In this document: positions 1 through 9,515 of the stretch, one piece after another
How the letters are laid out: the number at the start of each line of letters is the position of its first letter
Position numbering within the stretch: position 1 is the stretch's first letter
Virus record (IMG/VR): IMGVR_UViG_3300025168_000648
Span: 1 to 24,292 of that record
Direction: 5' to 3' (one strand)
Source: a virus
DNA: 24,292 bases
Made by a program: the position numbers and the translations under genes
Notes under the pieces: model-generated
What the model was told of the DNA's origin: nothing
Database searches by the model: none
What the model saw: the letters and a program-made list of their open reading frames with translations, nothing else

Positions 1-456
1 TATTATGAATATATAACTTCCATAAACAGAATTATCTACCCATGAACCATTACCATCTATTGATATTGTAGAGGCTGCTGAAACATTAACTGTTGCTAGT
101 TTTACTACATCTCCACCTGATACTGCTGCCCACTCTGGATCGTTAGCACCTTGTTTAAGATAATAACCAGCTGTACCTTTTGGTAGTCTAGTTAATGCAC
201 TTGCACCTTTAAAGACAATATCTCCTCTAGCTGAAAGTGTTGATGTTAAGTCAGTTCCATTAGTACCATTAGTACCTGCTGAACTCATTATATTCCAGTA
301 AGCTGTTGCGTTGCCTACTGCTTGATTTGAATGGGCTTGAATACAAACATAACTATTTCCACTTGATGAAACTACGTCATCAATAGCGTAGGTTGTGCTA
401 CTATTGTAAGCACCTTTCCAGTTAAATTTTATTGCGCCTAAATTTATTGTTGCCAT
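1..456 (-). CDS. Second tail fibre / appendage protein, N-terminal part (cut by window edge)
   Basis: An open frame runs from the ATG at 456 to the left edge without a stop, giving 152 codons. The ATG is preceded by a good Shine-Dalgarno site (AAAAGGAGAACAAT). The N-terminus, about residues 10-55, contains an aromatic module of the form FNWKGAYNSSTTYAIDDVV followed by a closing W near residue 54. This resembles the small carbohydrate-binding (CBM5/12-like) modules often found in phage fibres. A short Gly/Thr/Asn turn (GTNGTNGTD) follows, then a beta-rich region with 'RLPKGTAGYYLKQG', a sequence style common in marine phage fibre proteins. It lies directly downstream of the gp17-like fibre and in the same direction, so I infer a distal fibre or receptor-binding subunit. 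The related module in the upstream fibre (residues near 170-215) supports a shared origin. The C-terminus, and so any receptor domain, is outside the window. Confidence 0.75.
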   Translation of the reverse strand, partial: MATINLGAIKFNWKGAYNSSTTYAIDDVVSSSGNSYVCIQAHSNQAVGNATAYWNIMSSAGTNGTNGTDLTSTLSARGDIVFKGASALTRLPKGTAGYYLKQGANDPEWAAVSGGDVVKLATVNVSAASTISIDGNGSWVDNSVYGSYIFII

Positions 457-494
457 ATTGTTCTCCTTTTATCCTATTTCTATATTAATATCAA

Positions 495-2744
495 TTATAT
501 TGTTGCAATTAAATTACCATTACTAATACTAAAAACAAAGCCAGAAGCACTAAATAATACATCATCAAATCCAGCATAACTTGCTGCATCTATATTATCT
601 GCACCTTGATTAGTTGTAATATATCTAGCTGCATTATTTGCAGGTGTTGGTGTGTTTGCTTGTCCACCCATATTTGAGTGTGATGAGCAATAATAATAAA
701 GTGTAGGTGCATTAGATGCCACTACGATTGTAACTTGTGTTGTAGAATTTACAGTTACACCAGTAGTGTAAGCACTTGAGTTTCCACTATCTGTAGAAAA
801 TCTAAATGGGTGTGCTGACGGGTGGTTAAATATGTAAGTATTACCCTCGTATAAATCTAAAGTATCTTGTTGAACACCATCTATAAAATATTTATTAGAA
901 CCACCAACTGAAACTACTGTTACTGTTTTTACTAAAGTAGATGGATTGTAATATTTATTAAAACCATAAATTTCTGCAGAAGAAGCATTAGAAAATTCTA
1001 AAGCGTTAGCACCAGCATTAACTACTAAAGCCTGTCCTGCTGATCCTAATGCTGCTGGTACATCATTTGCGGCTGTAATACTAAAATTTGATAAACTAAA
1101 AGTACCAAAGGCAACAACCATTAAAATATCGTTTACTGCAGCACCAGTACCAAGAACTACAGAAGTTCCATTAGTTGCAGTAAAATCTGCATTAGCTAAT
1201 TTTACCCCATTCAAATAACAATCAATAAATCCTGCATCATAAGCCATTGTTGCAGAATTAGTGTCTGCACCAGTAAATGTTGTTTGACCTGCTGTTGCAG
1301 TATATTCAAATCTATTAGCTGTTCCATTTACCGCAGAACCTGCAGCAATCCATCCACCAGAAGAATAAACCTTCATAGTGTTTGAGGCTGTATCAAAATA
1401 TAAATCTCCTAAATCTAATGCCGAACCATCTGGGTCTGCAGTTGGTGCTGTACCACTTGGGCCAAGATATATATTTGCAAAAGCATTTATGTCTGCAAGG
1501 TTAGTTGCTGCAGTTGTAATTGCAGCTATGTTTGTACCTACATTTGTAACATTAGTATTGTTAGTTGCTACTAAATTTATATTTGTTGAATTAGAATTTA
1601 CTGTACCAATCGCTGAACTTAAACCTGCTACTGTTGTTACATTTGCTGAAATTCCTGCAACTGTGTTTATTTTATTTTGATTTGTAACTGTTGGTGTAAG
1701 TTGTAACCATGTAGTGCTAGCAAGATTATAAACTTTCATTACATCATTGGTAGTATCAAAATACAATGCACCATCTGCTAATGCGTTACCGTCATTATCT
1801 ACTGATGGATTGCTTGACTTTGCGCCTAAATACGCATCATCAAATAAATCAAATGTTGTTGCTGCTGCACTAGCACTTCCTGCTGCTGCAGTTGCGCTTG
1901 ATGCTGCTGCTGTTGCTTGATTAGTAGAAGTTGTTGCAGAGTTAGAGGCATTAGTTGCACTTGTTGCAGCATTACTTGCAGAAGTTGATACAGAACTTGC
2001 ACTAGCTGCTGCTTCACCAGCTTTTGTAGTTGCTATTCCTGCTTGTGTTGTAGCAGTTGTTGCTGCAGTTGTCGCACTAGCTGCATCTACTAATAAATCC
2101 CATTTAGCACTATCTGTATTAGTTGTTAAAGGTTGAGAGCCACTTGAAGTGTGAACCGTGTTAGCCATAAAAATATTATTAGTAGAAGTATCTTTAACAA
2201 TATCTCTATTTGCATAAGTTGTTGAAGCAGACCAATTTCCTTTATTAATTCCAATTTCATTTGTAACAGCTAACTCTCCAGCATTATCAAAACCTAAAAC
2301 TTTACCTGCTCTACTAACTGCGTCAACCGTAAATTCAGTTGATGTCATAGTATTTGTTCTTGATAGTTTTAATGATCTATCTGCTTCTTCTTGAATTTCT
2401 TGTACTAATGATACTGATTTATCAAATCCACCTTCTACTGTTTCAGCAGAAAAAGGATCGTTTTCAACAAGATCAATATTTTGAGTTTGTACTGTAGCAC
2501 GTCTAATAACAAGTGTTTCACCGCTTGCTGGTGCAACACCCATAGTAACATTACCACCACTTGCATTTCCTGCACCACTAACTGAATAATCAGATGATAT
2601 TGATTTAACTGTTTCTGTTCCTGTAGCTGATCTTAAAATAACTTGTATATCAGCATTTACACTTATCTTAAAAGTGTAAGGAAATACTGTTTGAGAAGCA
2701 TTACCAGAGTAAGAATTTTTTATAATTGTTGTACTAATAGTCAT
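495..2744 (-). CDS. T7 gp17-like tail fibre with C-terminal cupredoxin-like domain
   Basis: This 749-aa protein has five visible parts. Residues 1 to about 135 match the T7 tail-fibre N-terminal (tail-binding) domain in style, including 'NDPFSAETVEGGFDKSV' and 'QEIQEEADRSLKLSR'. Residues near 170-215 hold a WSASTTYANRD module like that of the next fibre gene. Residues about 220-300 are an Ala/Ser/Thr-rich low-complexity rod. Two copies of a module follow, with 'LADGALYFDTTNDVMKVY' near residue 320 and 'DLGDLYFDTASNTMKVY' near 440. The C-terminal part, about 603-700, reads as a cupredoxin fold with H641/H645, C686, H689 and M692 as possible copper ligands. The gene starts one base after the stop of the giant ejection protein, which matches the T7 gp16-gp17 order. 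Role: host recognition and attachment at the tail. The fibre call is firm; metal binding is inference. Confidence 0.9.
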   Translation of the reverse strand: MTISTTIIKNSYSGNASQTVFPYTFKISVNADIQVILRSATGTETVKSISSDYSVSGAGNASGGNVTMGVAPASGETLVIRRATVQTQNIDLVENDPFSAETVEGGFDKSVSLVQEIQEEADRSLKLSRTNTMTSTEFTVDAVSRAGKVLGFDNAGELAVTNEIGINKGNWSASTTYANRDIVKDTSTNNIFMANTVHTSSGSQPLTTNTDSAKWDLLVDAASATTAATTATTQAGIATTKAGEAAASASSVSTSASNAATSATNASNSATTSTNQATAAASSATAAAGSASAAATTFDLFDDAYLGAKSSNPSVDNDGNALADGALYFDTTNDVMKVYNLASTTWLQLTPTVTNQNKINTVAGISANVTTVAGLSSAIGTVNSNSTNINLVATNNTNVTNVGTNIAAITTAATNLADINAFANIYLGPSGTAPTADPDGSALDLGDLYFDTASNTMKVYSSGGWIAAGSAVNGTANRFEYTATAGQTTFTGADTNSATMAYDAGFIDCYLNGVKLANADFTATNGTSVVLGTGAAVNDILMVVAFGTFSLSNFSITAANDVPAALGSAGQALVVNAGANALEFSNASSAEIYGFNKYYNPSTLVKTVTVVSVGGSNKYFIDGVQQDTLDLYEGNTYIFNHPSAHPFRFSTDSGNSSAYTTGVTVNSTTQVTIVVASNAPTLYYYCSSHSNMGGQANTPTPANNAARYITTNQGADNIDAASYAGFDDVLFSASGFVFSISNGNLIATI

Positions 2745-2745
2745 A

Positions 2746-5700
2746 TTATTCTTCTATTTTATCAGATTTTTCCTTTTTAATAAAGTTAATAGGATACTCA
2801 TTATCAGTTTTTTCAATAAATTCAATCAACTTCATTATCTTAATAGCTAGTTTTTTACTGTCATTTTCACTTAATATTTCTTGTAATAATACAGTACCAC
2901 CAGCTTGAGCAGATAATCTTTCTATTAACAATTTATTTGTTTTTAATCTTTCACCTCTAACCATTAAGGCCAATTTATGTTTATCTGTTAAAGGTTCTCC
3001 TGTAACTAAATTTGCTACAGCCTCTTTATAATCAAGTGTAATTTGTGCATTTTCTTTTTCAAATTGCTCTATACCACCTTCTGATTTTTCCATAAATCCT
3101 ATAGCTGGATGTTGTCCTATTTTAATCCATCTATTTATTACTCTACCTATTACTGGTATATCTAATACTTTTTCTAATTCATTTGTTATTTCTTTTAAAT
3201 CATTACTTTTAAATTTATATACACCTTGACCAGAATAAGTATTAAAAAACCATTTTAATATTTCTTTATTTTTTCTAGCATCATCTGCTTTATCAGTTGT
3301 TTTATCAATTGCAGTTGTACCTCTAAAATCATCATATGGTGTAGTACCATTCATCCATCCTATTAAATCAGCAAATAAACTAAATACAGGGTTCATAGAA
3401 GGTAATCCAGACGATCCTACATAACCAAATAAATCAGCAGGTGTTTCCAATGTTCCAGCTTTACCATCATCACCAATACTCATTGCTTTATAAAGTACAC
3501 CATTAATTATTCTTGATGTTTCATCTTGTGGTATTCTTAAATATATCGGTCTGCCATCTGGAGTTTCACCTAATACTATTGGAATGTAATTTATTTTATC
3601 CCAATCAGAAATACCATATTTATAAACAGCACCTAAACCAACACCAAACAATCCTATTTCCATAGCTTTTTGTAATATTTTAGGAATTACATTGTATGCT
3701 ATAAATTTACTACCAACAGAAAAAGGTGCTTCTTTGGCTCTAGTTATATCTGCTCTCCAACCTTCTTTAAATGCGTTAGAATATAAATATAGATTATTAG
3801 TTAATGCATTTAATTTACCTTGTCTTAAAAAGTTTGGTGATCCTACTTCTGATTGAACTCTTAACATCATTTCTTTATCAGACATTTTTAATTCACCTCT
3901 TTTAATTTGATCTTTTAAAAACATTGTTCCTGCAATTTTAGGTGTTCTTTCAAACATTCTTGCAAAGTTACCAAGACTTTCAAACAAGTACCCAAATGTT
4001 GAACTCCAATATTTGTCAAAACCTTTTTTCTTATTTAGATCACCTAGTAATTTTTCAAGCGCATAAGTGTCTGGGTCTTTATCTCTTAATAATGCTTTAT
4101 TACCTGCCTGTCCTCTATAACCTTCATTCATAGATATTAAAAAACCTTCGTTTTCCATCCATTTAGTTAGTTCAGTACCATCTTTAAAAATAGATTTATA
4201 AGCAGGTTTTATTGCTTTAAAATAATATTTAAGTAATGAGTTTTTACCCATACCAGCTATATCTACATATCTAGCACCTTTTAATAATTTAACTGATCTG
4301 TTTAAATCTCTACCCAAGTTGATTGGCCAGAAAGCAGGATTATATTCAGTAAATAATTTTCTAAAAACATCACCAGTTTGTGTCATTAATTTATACATAT
4401 AGAACGTACCATTAGGATTTTCTTTAAATGATTGTGCAACAAATTTATTAACGTGCCAATGCACCATTTTACCATCTTTCATGTAACTAAATTGTTCCAT
4501 GCCTTTAGCGGGTTTTTCTAATCTACCTTCTCCAACAAATTTAGGTTTATAAATAATTCTATCAGATGGTTCTCCAACCTTTTTACTATATCGTTCCATC
4601 CAATTTTTATTTTGTTTTAACCATTGGATAGTTAATGCCATTGTTCTATGTCTTTTAGCTTCAACTAATAACAACATATCTTTTTCAAGTGTTGCGTTAA
4701 ATACATTCATAATGTCATCAAATGAACCTTTAGAACCTTTTAAAAATTTTGTAGCACTTGAATTTGGCCCATATTTTTCTATACGTTCTAATAAATATTT
4801 TCTTACGTTAAATGTAATATATTCTTTATTATTTTCTAATTTAGCTATTAATTCTGCACTATACATTCCACTTTCTTTTAATTCTGGAATAACCATTTCT
4901 TGTCTTACTTTGTAAAATTCGTTTGTTAAATTTATTAAATCTGGATGCATTTTTGCATAATAATCATAAACTTCTTTAGCAGTTCTATCTCCTAATTTTT
5001 TAGCTAATTCTGGATTAACTTTCATAATACCCAATGCATTTACTAATTTATTTCTTTGAGAACTTTCAGCTATGTTTCTTAAAAATAATGCAGTACCAAT
5101 ATCAATTGAGTTGTATCCCAATTCTTCTGCTGGTTTGACAACCTTGTTAATCATATCTTCTGTATATCTTTTTAATTTAGCATGACGGTATCTGTAATTT
5201 TCAATAGACCAGTTTAAGTCTTTTGCTAATGGACTATGCCATCTTTCATTACCAGTTCCTCTAAATCTTCTGTATATCCAATAAAAGTTATCTATTGCTT
5301 CTGTACCTAGAATATCTGCTTTAGAAGGTGTGTAATCTTTTTCTATTCTCTCAATCATTAAGTCATTAGTTTCTCTAAACATATTACTTATATCTGATAC
5401 TACTTTACCTAATCTTTTGTCTGATCCAGATTTTAAATCTATTTGTATTCTTTCCCAATTTGCTTTTACTTCTGGTCTAGCGTGCATATAATGCATCCAC
5501 ATTTCCCAAGTTCTAGGTGCATTGTTTTTAACCCATTGTGGTCGTAACATAAACGCCATCATAAAATCAGCCATTAATTCTCTTGGGCCATCTCTATATG
5601 CTGTATATTTTACGCTAGCACTTCTATCAAATGGTTTCCATTTAGCTGATAAACTTTTAAGTTCTGATGTAATCCATTCTTTGTTTACTAGGTTTCTTTC

Positions 5701-8700
5701 TTTTAAATTTCTTTCAAAGTTTTTAGCAAAGATTTTGTATGCTTCATTAGTTAATCTACTATCACTAGGTTTACCGTTAATTTTGTCTGCAATAGCTTTT
5801 AGATGATTTGACATTAATCCTTTTAATGCATCTCTAACTACTAATTTTTTAACAGCACCATCTAACTTAACAAATGCATTATAAAAATCTGGATTAATTT
5901 TTTCTCTAGCACCAGCATCTCTAAATATTTGTAATACTGTTTCTGGTGTAATTTCTAATTTTTCTAAATCTACTTTAACTTCACCTTCTTTTTCTTTAGC
6001 CTCTTTTATAGCGGCTTTTTTCATTCCCTCTATTTCTTTTGCACTAAAAGGTTTTGCACCTTCATTTTTACCGTCAATCCATTTGTTCATATAACCTTTT
6101 AAAGTAGCTATTGAACCTAATATGTTTCCTCTACTTAAAGTACCGTTAGGTAAATAATCAATTAGATGACCCAATTCATGCGCAAACGTCATCATAAATT
6201 GTTCTGGGTTTTTTTGTAATGCTTCGTTTATAACTATTCTAGGTGATTTTTTTCCTTTAAACTGAAAATAACCATTTAAACCTTCTGGTAAATTTTTAAG
6301 TTCTGGTGATTTTTTAACAAATACTTTGTATAATTCTACAAGATCAATCATGTCTAACCCTCTTGATGAGTTAAACAATCCTTTCCATGCTGCTGCATTA
6401 GTAGAATAATCTGCTGGTAAATTTTTTGTTGATGTAAATATATCGTTAGGTATTCCCCAGTTATCACCACTTTTACTATTATTTAATTTATCATAAAATA
6501 CACCTTCTTTTTCTTTAAAGTTTTCAAAGTAATTATTTGCTTGTGCATTAATTTCGCCATTTTGTATTTTTTCTGGTTTTATTGTAGCTAAAATTTTATT
6601 AGTTTCTGGATGTAAAAATAGTATAGGGCTATCTTTACCTGCACCCATAACTTGAGCAGTTTTAACTTGACCATTTTCTGTAAATTTAATTAGTTGTTCA
6701 TAAGCTGATCTATTAATTGCTACATTTTCATTACCAACTCTAACAATTAAAGTAGCTACTTCAAACCTAGATTTACCACCTGCTTCTAATGCAAATAATA
6801 TTTCTGCTTTTTTATTTCTACTTGATATTTGACTTCTTTCATTATTAATAAAATCTTTAGCATTTTTGTATTCTGTTTTTTTAGTTTGATTTTTATTAAA
6901 CAGTTTAGTTAGTTCTGGGTAAAATTTACTTTGGATTGTAATACTTTCATTAGCAATAGTTTTACCATCTAATGTAACCACTTTAGTAGATGATCCAGTT
7001 TCTCTTACAACTGCTTCTGGTGAAGATTTAAAATTAGTTTCTTTAAATACTCCATCTACATCTTTTACTAACTCAACTATATCTGCTGCAAATTCACCGT
7101 TTTCTTTTCTTTCTTTAAATGAATTATCTTTAGCAATTTTTATAGATAGTTTATCACCTTCTACTATTACTTCTATTGGTTTAATTGGTGCTTTTCTTAC
7201 TTGACTTTCTAATACGGGAATTGTTGAACCATTAGCTTTTTCAACAATAATTACTTGTTCTGAACCTATTGTTTCTTTACCTTTTACTTTAGCAACTTCT
7301 GTTGAAGATGTAGATATATTTACAATTTCATTATTTTTATATTTTGGTGGTGGTAATAATTTAATATCAGCTTGTTTTTCTAATCCTTTAATAACAGTTT
7401 CTGCACCTTGTTTATAAACAGATGGTATTTCACCGTTTTCTATTGCAACTCTTATACTAATATCACTTTCCATGTCTTTAATAACATCTCTAGGGTGTCT
7501 TGAGTATTGAGTATAAATTTCTTTAAACGTACTCATACCTCTTATTGATCCGTGTATTCCAAAAACCAAGACCGTAGCATGAGCAAAATCTTTTAAAGTA
7601 GGTACGTGGCCTTCCATAGCTGCCCCTAGAGTAGTCATAACAGTTATTTCTGATGCTAATCTAGCTGTTGTACTTCCTGTAACTGCTTTTACTTTAGCAC
7701 CAACACCAAATGTAGCACCACCAATAACTGCTGCTTTACCAGCAACTACTGCTGTTTTTTTATCCATGTAATGACTTAAAAATTCTGGAAATGATCCAAC
7801 ATAATTATCTTCTATTGCTCTCATGTATGCTGATCTCATAACTTCTGGTAATGCAAAACCACCAGCACCACATATAACAGGTGTAGCAGGTGCAGAAGTA
7901 CCTAAACTACCAACTAATGCTGTTCCTGCTGCAGCAAAACAACCTGCTGCCATATAAGGTAAATCATTGACTAATGTTGCAGCAGCCGAAATAATATCTT
8001 TATCAAATCTTTGATCTTGATACATAAATACTTTTTGTATTGCTTCATATGGATCAGCATTTGGGTCATTAATAAATATTTGGTAATATCTATCCATTAC
8101 ACCATTTACAGATTGTTCATATCCATTTGTAAATACGTTGTAATAACCTTTACCACCAAAAGCATTTAATAATTTATCTCCTGCGTTAGCGGGTAATTTT
8201 TCTAATGCTTTAGTAACTATATTATCGTTACCCCAATAAGCTAATTGTGCTGTTTGATATTCATAATTATCAGTACCCCATTTAGAAAAATATTTATCAG
8301 TTCTATCTTTTAATGCTTCATTATCTACAAGTCTAAATTCTTGACCATCACCTGCTTGTATATCTGGTACTTTTTCGTAATCAGCATGATGATATTTTAT
8401 GTATAATTCTTTCATTGCATCAACATCACCGTCAGCAATTGCTTTTAATAAAGCATCTGAACCAGCACGATTAAATTTTGTACTTGCTGGCATTTCTAAA
8501 AAGTTAGCTAATGCTAATGCTTTTTGTTCATCTGGTGATAATCTTGTAGGGTCTTGGTGTACCAATGCATCTTGAACCCAATTAGGTAATTGATAATTAG
8601 GGTTCATTCTAGTCATAATATTGTTAAATCTGTTTATTGCAGTTCTAAAACCAGATTTTCTAAATTGAAATAAACCTGCTGCACTACCATCTGCATTATA

Positions 8701-9513
8701 AATATTTTTATTATCACTTTCTAATGCTGAAACAAATGACATAAATTCATTAAGATACATATTTTGCATATCGTTAAATCCATAATTTTGTTTTGTGTAC
8801 TCTAATAATGCTAAAGTGTTTTGGCCTGTTGAAAATGCTGTATGTAATACATTTATCTTTTCATTAAATTTTCTTTCTTTTTCAGCTTCTACAAAATTTT
8901 TATCAAATACATATCTACCTTCTTCTTTAATAAAACCTAAATTACCAGATATTTTGTCTTTAGCTGTTAAACCATCTAACATTTTAACTTGTGCATCATT
9001 TAATGCACTTTCCGCTAAACTTAAATCTGGGTTAAGCATAAAGTTTTTCTTTTCATAAGCAATATTTGGATAATAGTTTTCCATCCAATTATCTATAAAA
9101 CCAACTCTACCTTCATCATCTTCTTTAAATAATTTGTATGCCTCACCTATTTTATCTACAATTTTAGCTTGATCTTCGTTTTTAAGTAAATCAAATGTAG
9201 TATTTTTTAGATTATATTTTGCATCACTTGTTTTGCTAGTATTTATAGTGTCAGCATTTTCTATATCTTGACTTACCATTAAGCTATTTTTTTTACCTAA
9301 TGTTATACTATTATCTGTAACAGCAGTAGTATCTTCCTGCATATCATAATCATGTAATGGAGTATCTTGTACTTTTATAATACCGTAAGATTTATATATT
9401 TCGTTTTTACTAAATCCTGCTTTTTCTAGTAAAGGTAATTGGTTATCAACATACGACTTAATTGTGTCGTTATCAAAACCAGCTTGTGATAATTGTAAAG
9501 CTGTTATTTTCAT
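2746..9513 (-). CDS. Giant internal virion (ejection) protein: lytic transglycosylase plus zincin-like and polyvalent-type domains
   Basis: At 2255 aa this is much longer than T7 gp16 (1318 aa), whose position it occupies. Around residues 255-390 there is a soluble lytic transglycosylase (SLT) domain: catalytic Glu265 in 'SALESDNK', then 'AAGLFQF' at 278-284. Residues about 505-640 hold Ala/Gly-rich hydrophobic stretches that could insert in a membrane. A zincin signature 'FAHELGHLIDY' puts HELGH at 1112-1116, and 'RELMADFMMAF' (E1312, D1316) could supply the third zinc ligand. Residues about 1660-1970 contain 'SYMKDGKMVHWHV' and 'YNPAFWPINLGRDLNRS', in the style of the LPD38-type domains of phage polyvalent proteins, followed by another hydrophobic helix near 1935-1965. 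Likely role: carried in the capsid, ejected first, cuts peptidoglycan and helps form the DNA channel. A protease function is inference. The C-terminus is Lys/Glu-rich. Confidence 0.88.
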   Translation of the reverse strand: MKITALQLSQAGFDNDTIKSYVDNQLPLLEKAGFSKNEIYKSYGIIKVQDTPLHDYDMQEDTTAVTDNSITLGKKNSLMVSQDIENADTINTSKTSDAKYNLKNTTFDLLKNEDQAKIVDKIGEAYKLFKEDDEGRVGFIDNWMENYYPNIAYEKKNFMLNPDLSLAESALNDAQVKMLDGLTAKDKISGNLGFIKEEGRYVFDKNFVEAEKERKFNEKINVLHTAFSTGQNTLALLEYTKQNYGFNDMQNMYLNEFMSFVSALESDNKNIYNADGSAAGLFQFRKSGFRTAINRFNNIMTRMNPNYQLPNWVQDALVHQDPTRLSPDEQKALALANFLEMPASTKFNRAGSDALLKAIADGDVDAMKELYIKYHHADYEKVPDIQAGDGQEFRLVDNEALKDRTDKYFSKWGTDNYEYQTAQLAYWGNDNIVTKALEKLPANAGDKLLNAFGGKGYYNVFTNGYEQSVNGVMDRYYQIFINDPNADPYEAIQKVFMYQDQRFDKDIISAAATLVNDLPYMAAGCFAAAGTALVGSLGTSAPATPVICGAGGFALPEVMRSAYMRAIEDNYVGSFPEFLSHYMDKKTAVVAGKAAVIGGATFGVGAKVKAVTGSTTARLASEITVMTTLGAAMEGHVPTLKDFAHATVLVFGIHGSIRGMSTFKEIYTQYSRHPRDVIKDMESDISIRVAIENGEIPSVYKQGAETVIKGLEKQADIKLLPPPKYKNNEIVNISTSSTEVAKVKGKETIGSEQVIIVEKANGSTIPVLESQVRKAPIKPIEVIVEGDKLSIKIAKDNSFKERKENGEFAADIVELVKDVDGVFKETNFKSSPEAVVRETGSSTKVVTLDGKTIANESITIQSKFYPELTKLFNKNQTKKTEYKNAKDFINNERSQISSRNKKAEILFALEAGGKSRFEVATLIVRVGNENVAINRSAYEQLIKFTENGQVKTAQVMGAGKDSPILFLHPETNKILATIKPEKIQNGEINAQANNYFENFKEKEGVFYDKLNNSKSGDNWGIPNDIFTSTKNLPADYSTNAAAWKGLFNSSRGLDMIDLVELYKVFVKKSPELKNLPEGLNGYFQFKGKKSPRIVINEALQKNPEQFMMTFAHELGHLIDYLPNGTLSRGNILGSIATLKGYMNKWIDGKNEGAKPFSAKEIEGMKKAAIKEAKEKEGEVKVDLEKLEITPETVLQIFRDAGAREKINPDFYNAFVKLDGAVKKLVVRDALKGLMSNHLKAIADKINGKPSDSRLTNEAYKIFAKNFERNLKERNLVNKEWITSELKSLSAKWKPFDRSASVKYTAYRDGPRELMADFMMAFMLRPQWVKNNAPRTWEMWMHYMHARPEVKANWERIQIDLKSGSDKRLGKVVSDISNMFRETNDLMIERIEKDYTPSKADILGTEAIDNFYWIYRRFRGTGNERWHSPLAKDLNWSIENYRYRHAKLKRYTEDMINKVVKPAEELGYNSIDIGTALFLRNIAESSQRNKLVNALGIMKVNPELAKKLGDRTAKEVYDYYAKMHPDLINLTNEFYKVRQEMVIPELKESGMYSAELIAKLENNKEYITFNVRKYLLERIEKYGPNSSATKFLKGSKGSFDDIMNVFNATLEKDMLLLVEAKRHRTMALTIQWLKQNKNWMERYSKKVGEPSDRIIYKPKFVGEGRLEKPAKGMEQFSYMKDGKMVHWHVNKFVAQSFKENPNGTFYMYKLMTQTGDVFRKLFTEYNPAFWPINLGRDLNRSVKLLKGARYVDIAGMGKNSLLKYYFKAIKPAYKSIFKDGTELTKWMENEGFLISMNEGYRGQAGNKALLRDKDPDTYALEKLLGDLNKKKGFDKYWSSTFGYLFESLGNFARMFERTPKIAGTMFLKDQIKRGELKMSDKEMMLRVQSEVGSPNFLRQGKLNALTNNLYLYSNAFKEGWRADITRAKEAPFSVGSKFIAYNVIPKILQKAMEIGLFGVGLGAVYKYGISDWDKINYIPIVLGETPDGRPIYLRIPQDETSRIINGVLYKAMSIGDDGKAGTLETPADLFGYVGSSGLPSMNPVFSLFADLIGWMNGTTPYDDFRGTTAIDKTTDKADDARKNKEILKWFFNTYSGQGVYKFKSNDLKEITNELEKVLDIPVIGRVINRWIKIGQHPAIGFMEKSEGGIEQFEKENAQITLDYKEAVANLVTGEPLTDKHKLALMVRGERLKTNKLLIERLSAQAGGTVLLQEILSENDSKKLAIKIMKLIEFIEKTDNEYPINFIKKEKSDKIEE

Positions 9514-9515
9514 AT

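Noticed and set aside
1378-1680. Plus-strand frame of 100 codons opposite the fibre gene
   Set aside because: Antisense shadow of a well supported coding sequence, no ribosome site or promoter.
1826-2017. Minus-strand Leu/Gln/Val-rich frame inside the fibre gene
   Set aside because: Alternative-frame reading of the Ala/Ser/Thr-rich rod; low complexity, no start signal.
495-2744. Diversity-generating retroelement variable region in the fibre
   Set aside because: No second near-copy (template repeat) and no reverse transcriptase gene were seen in the window.
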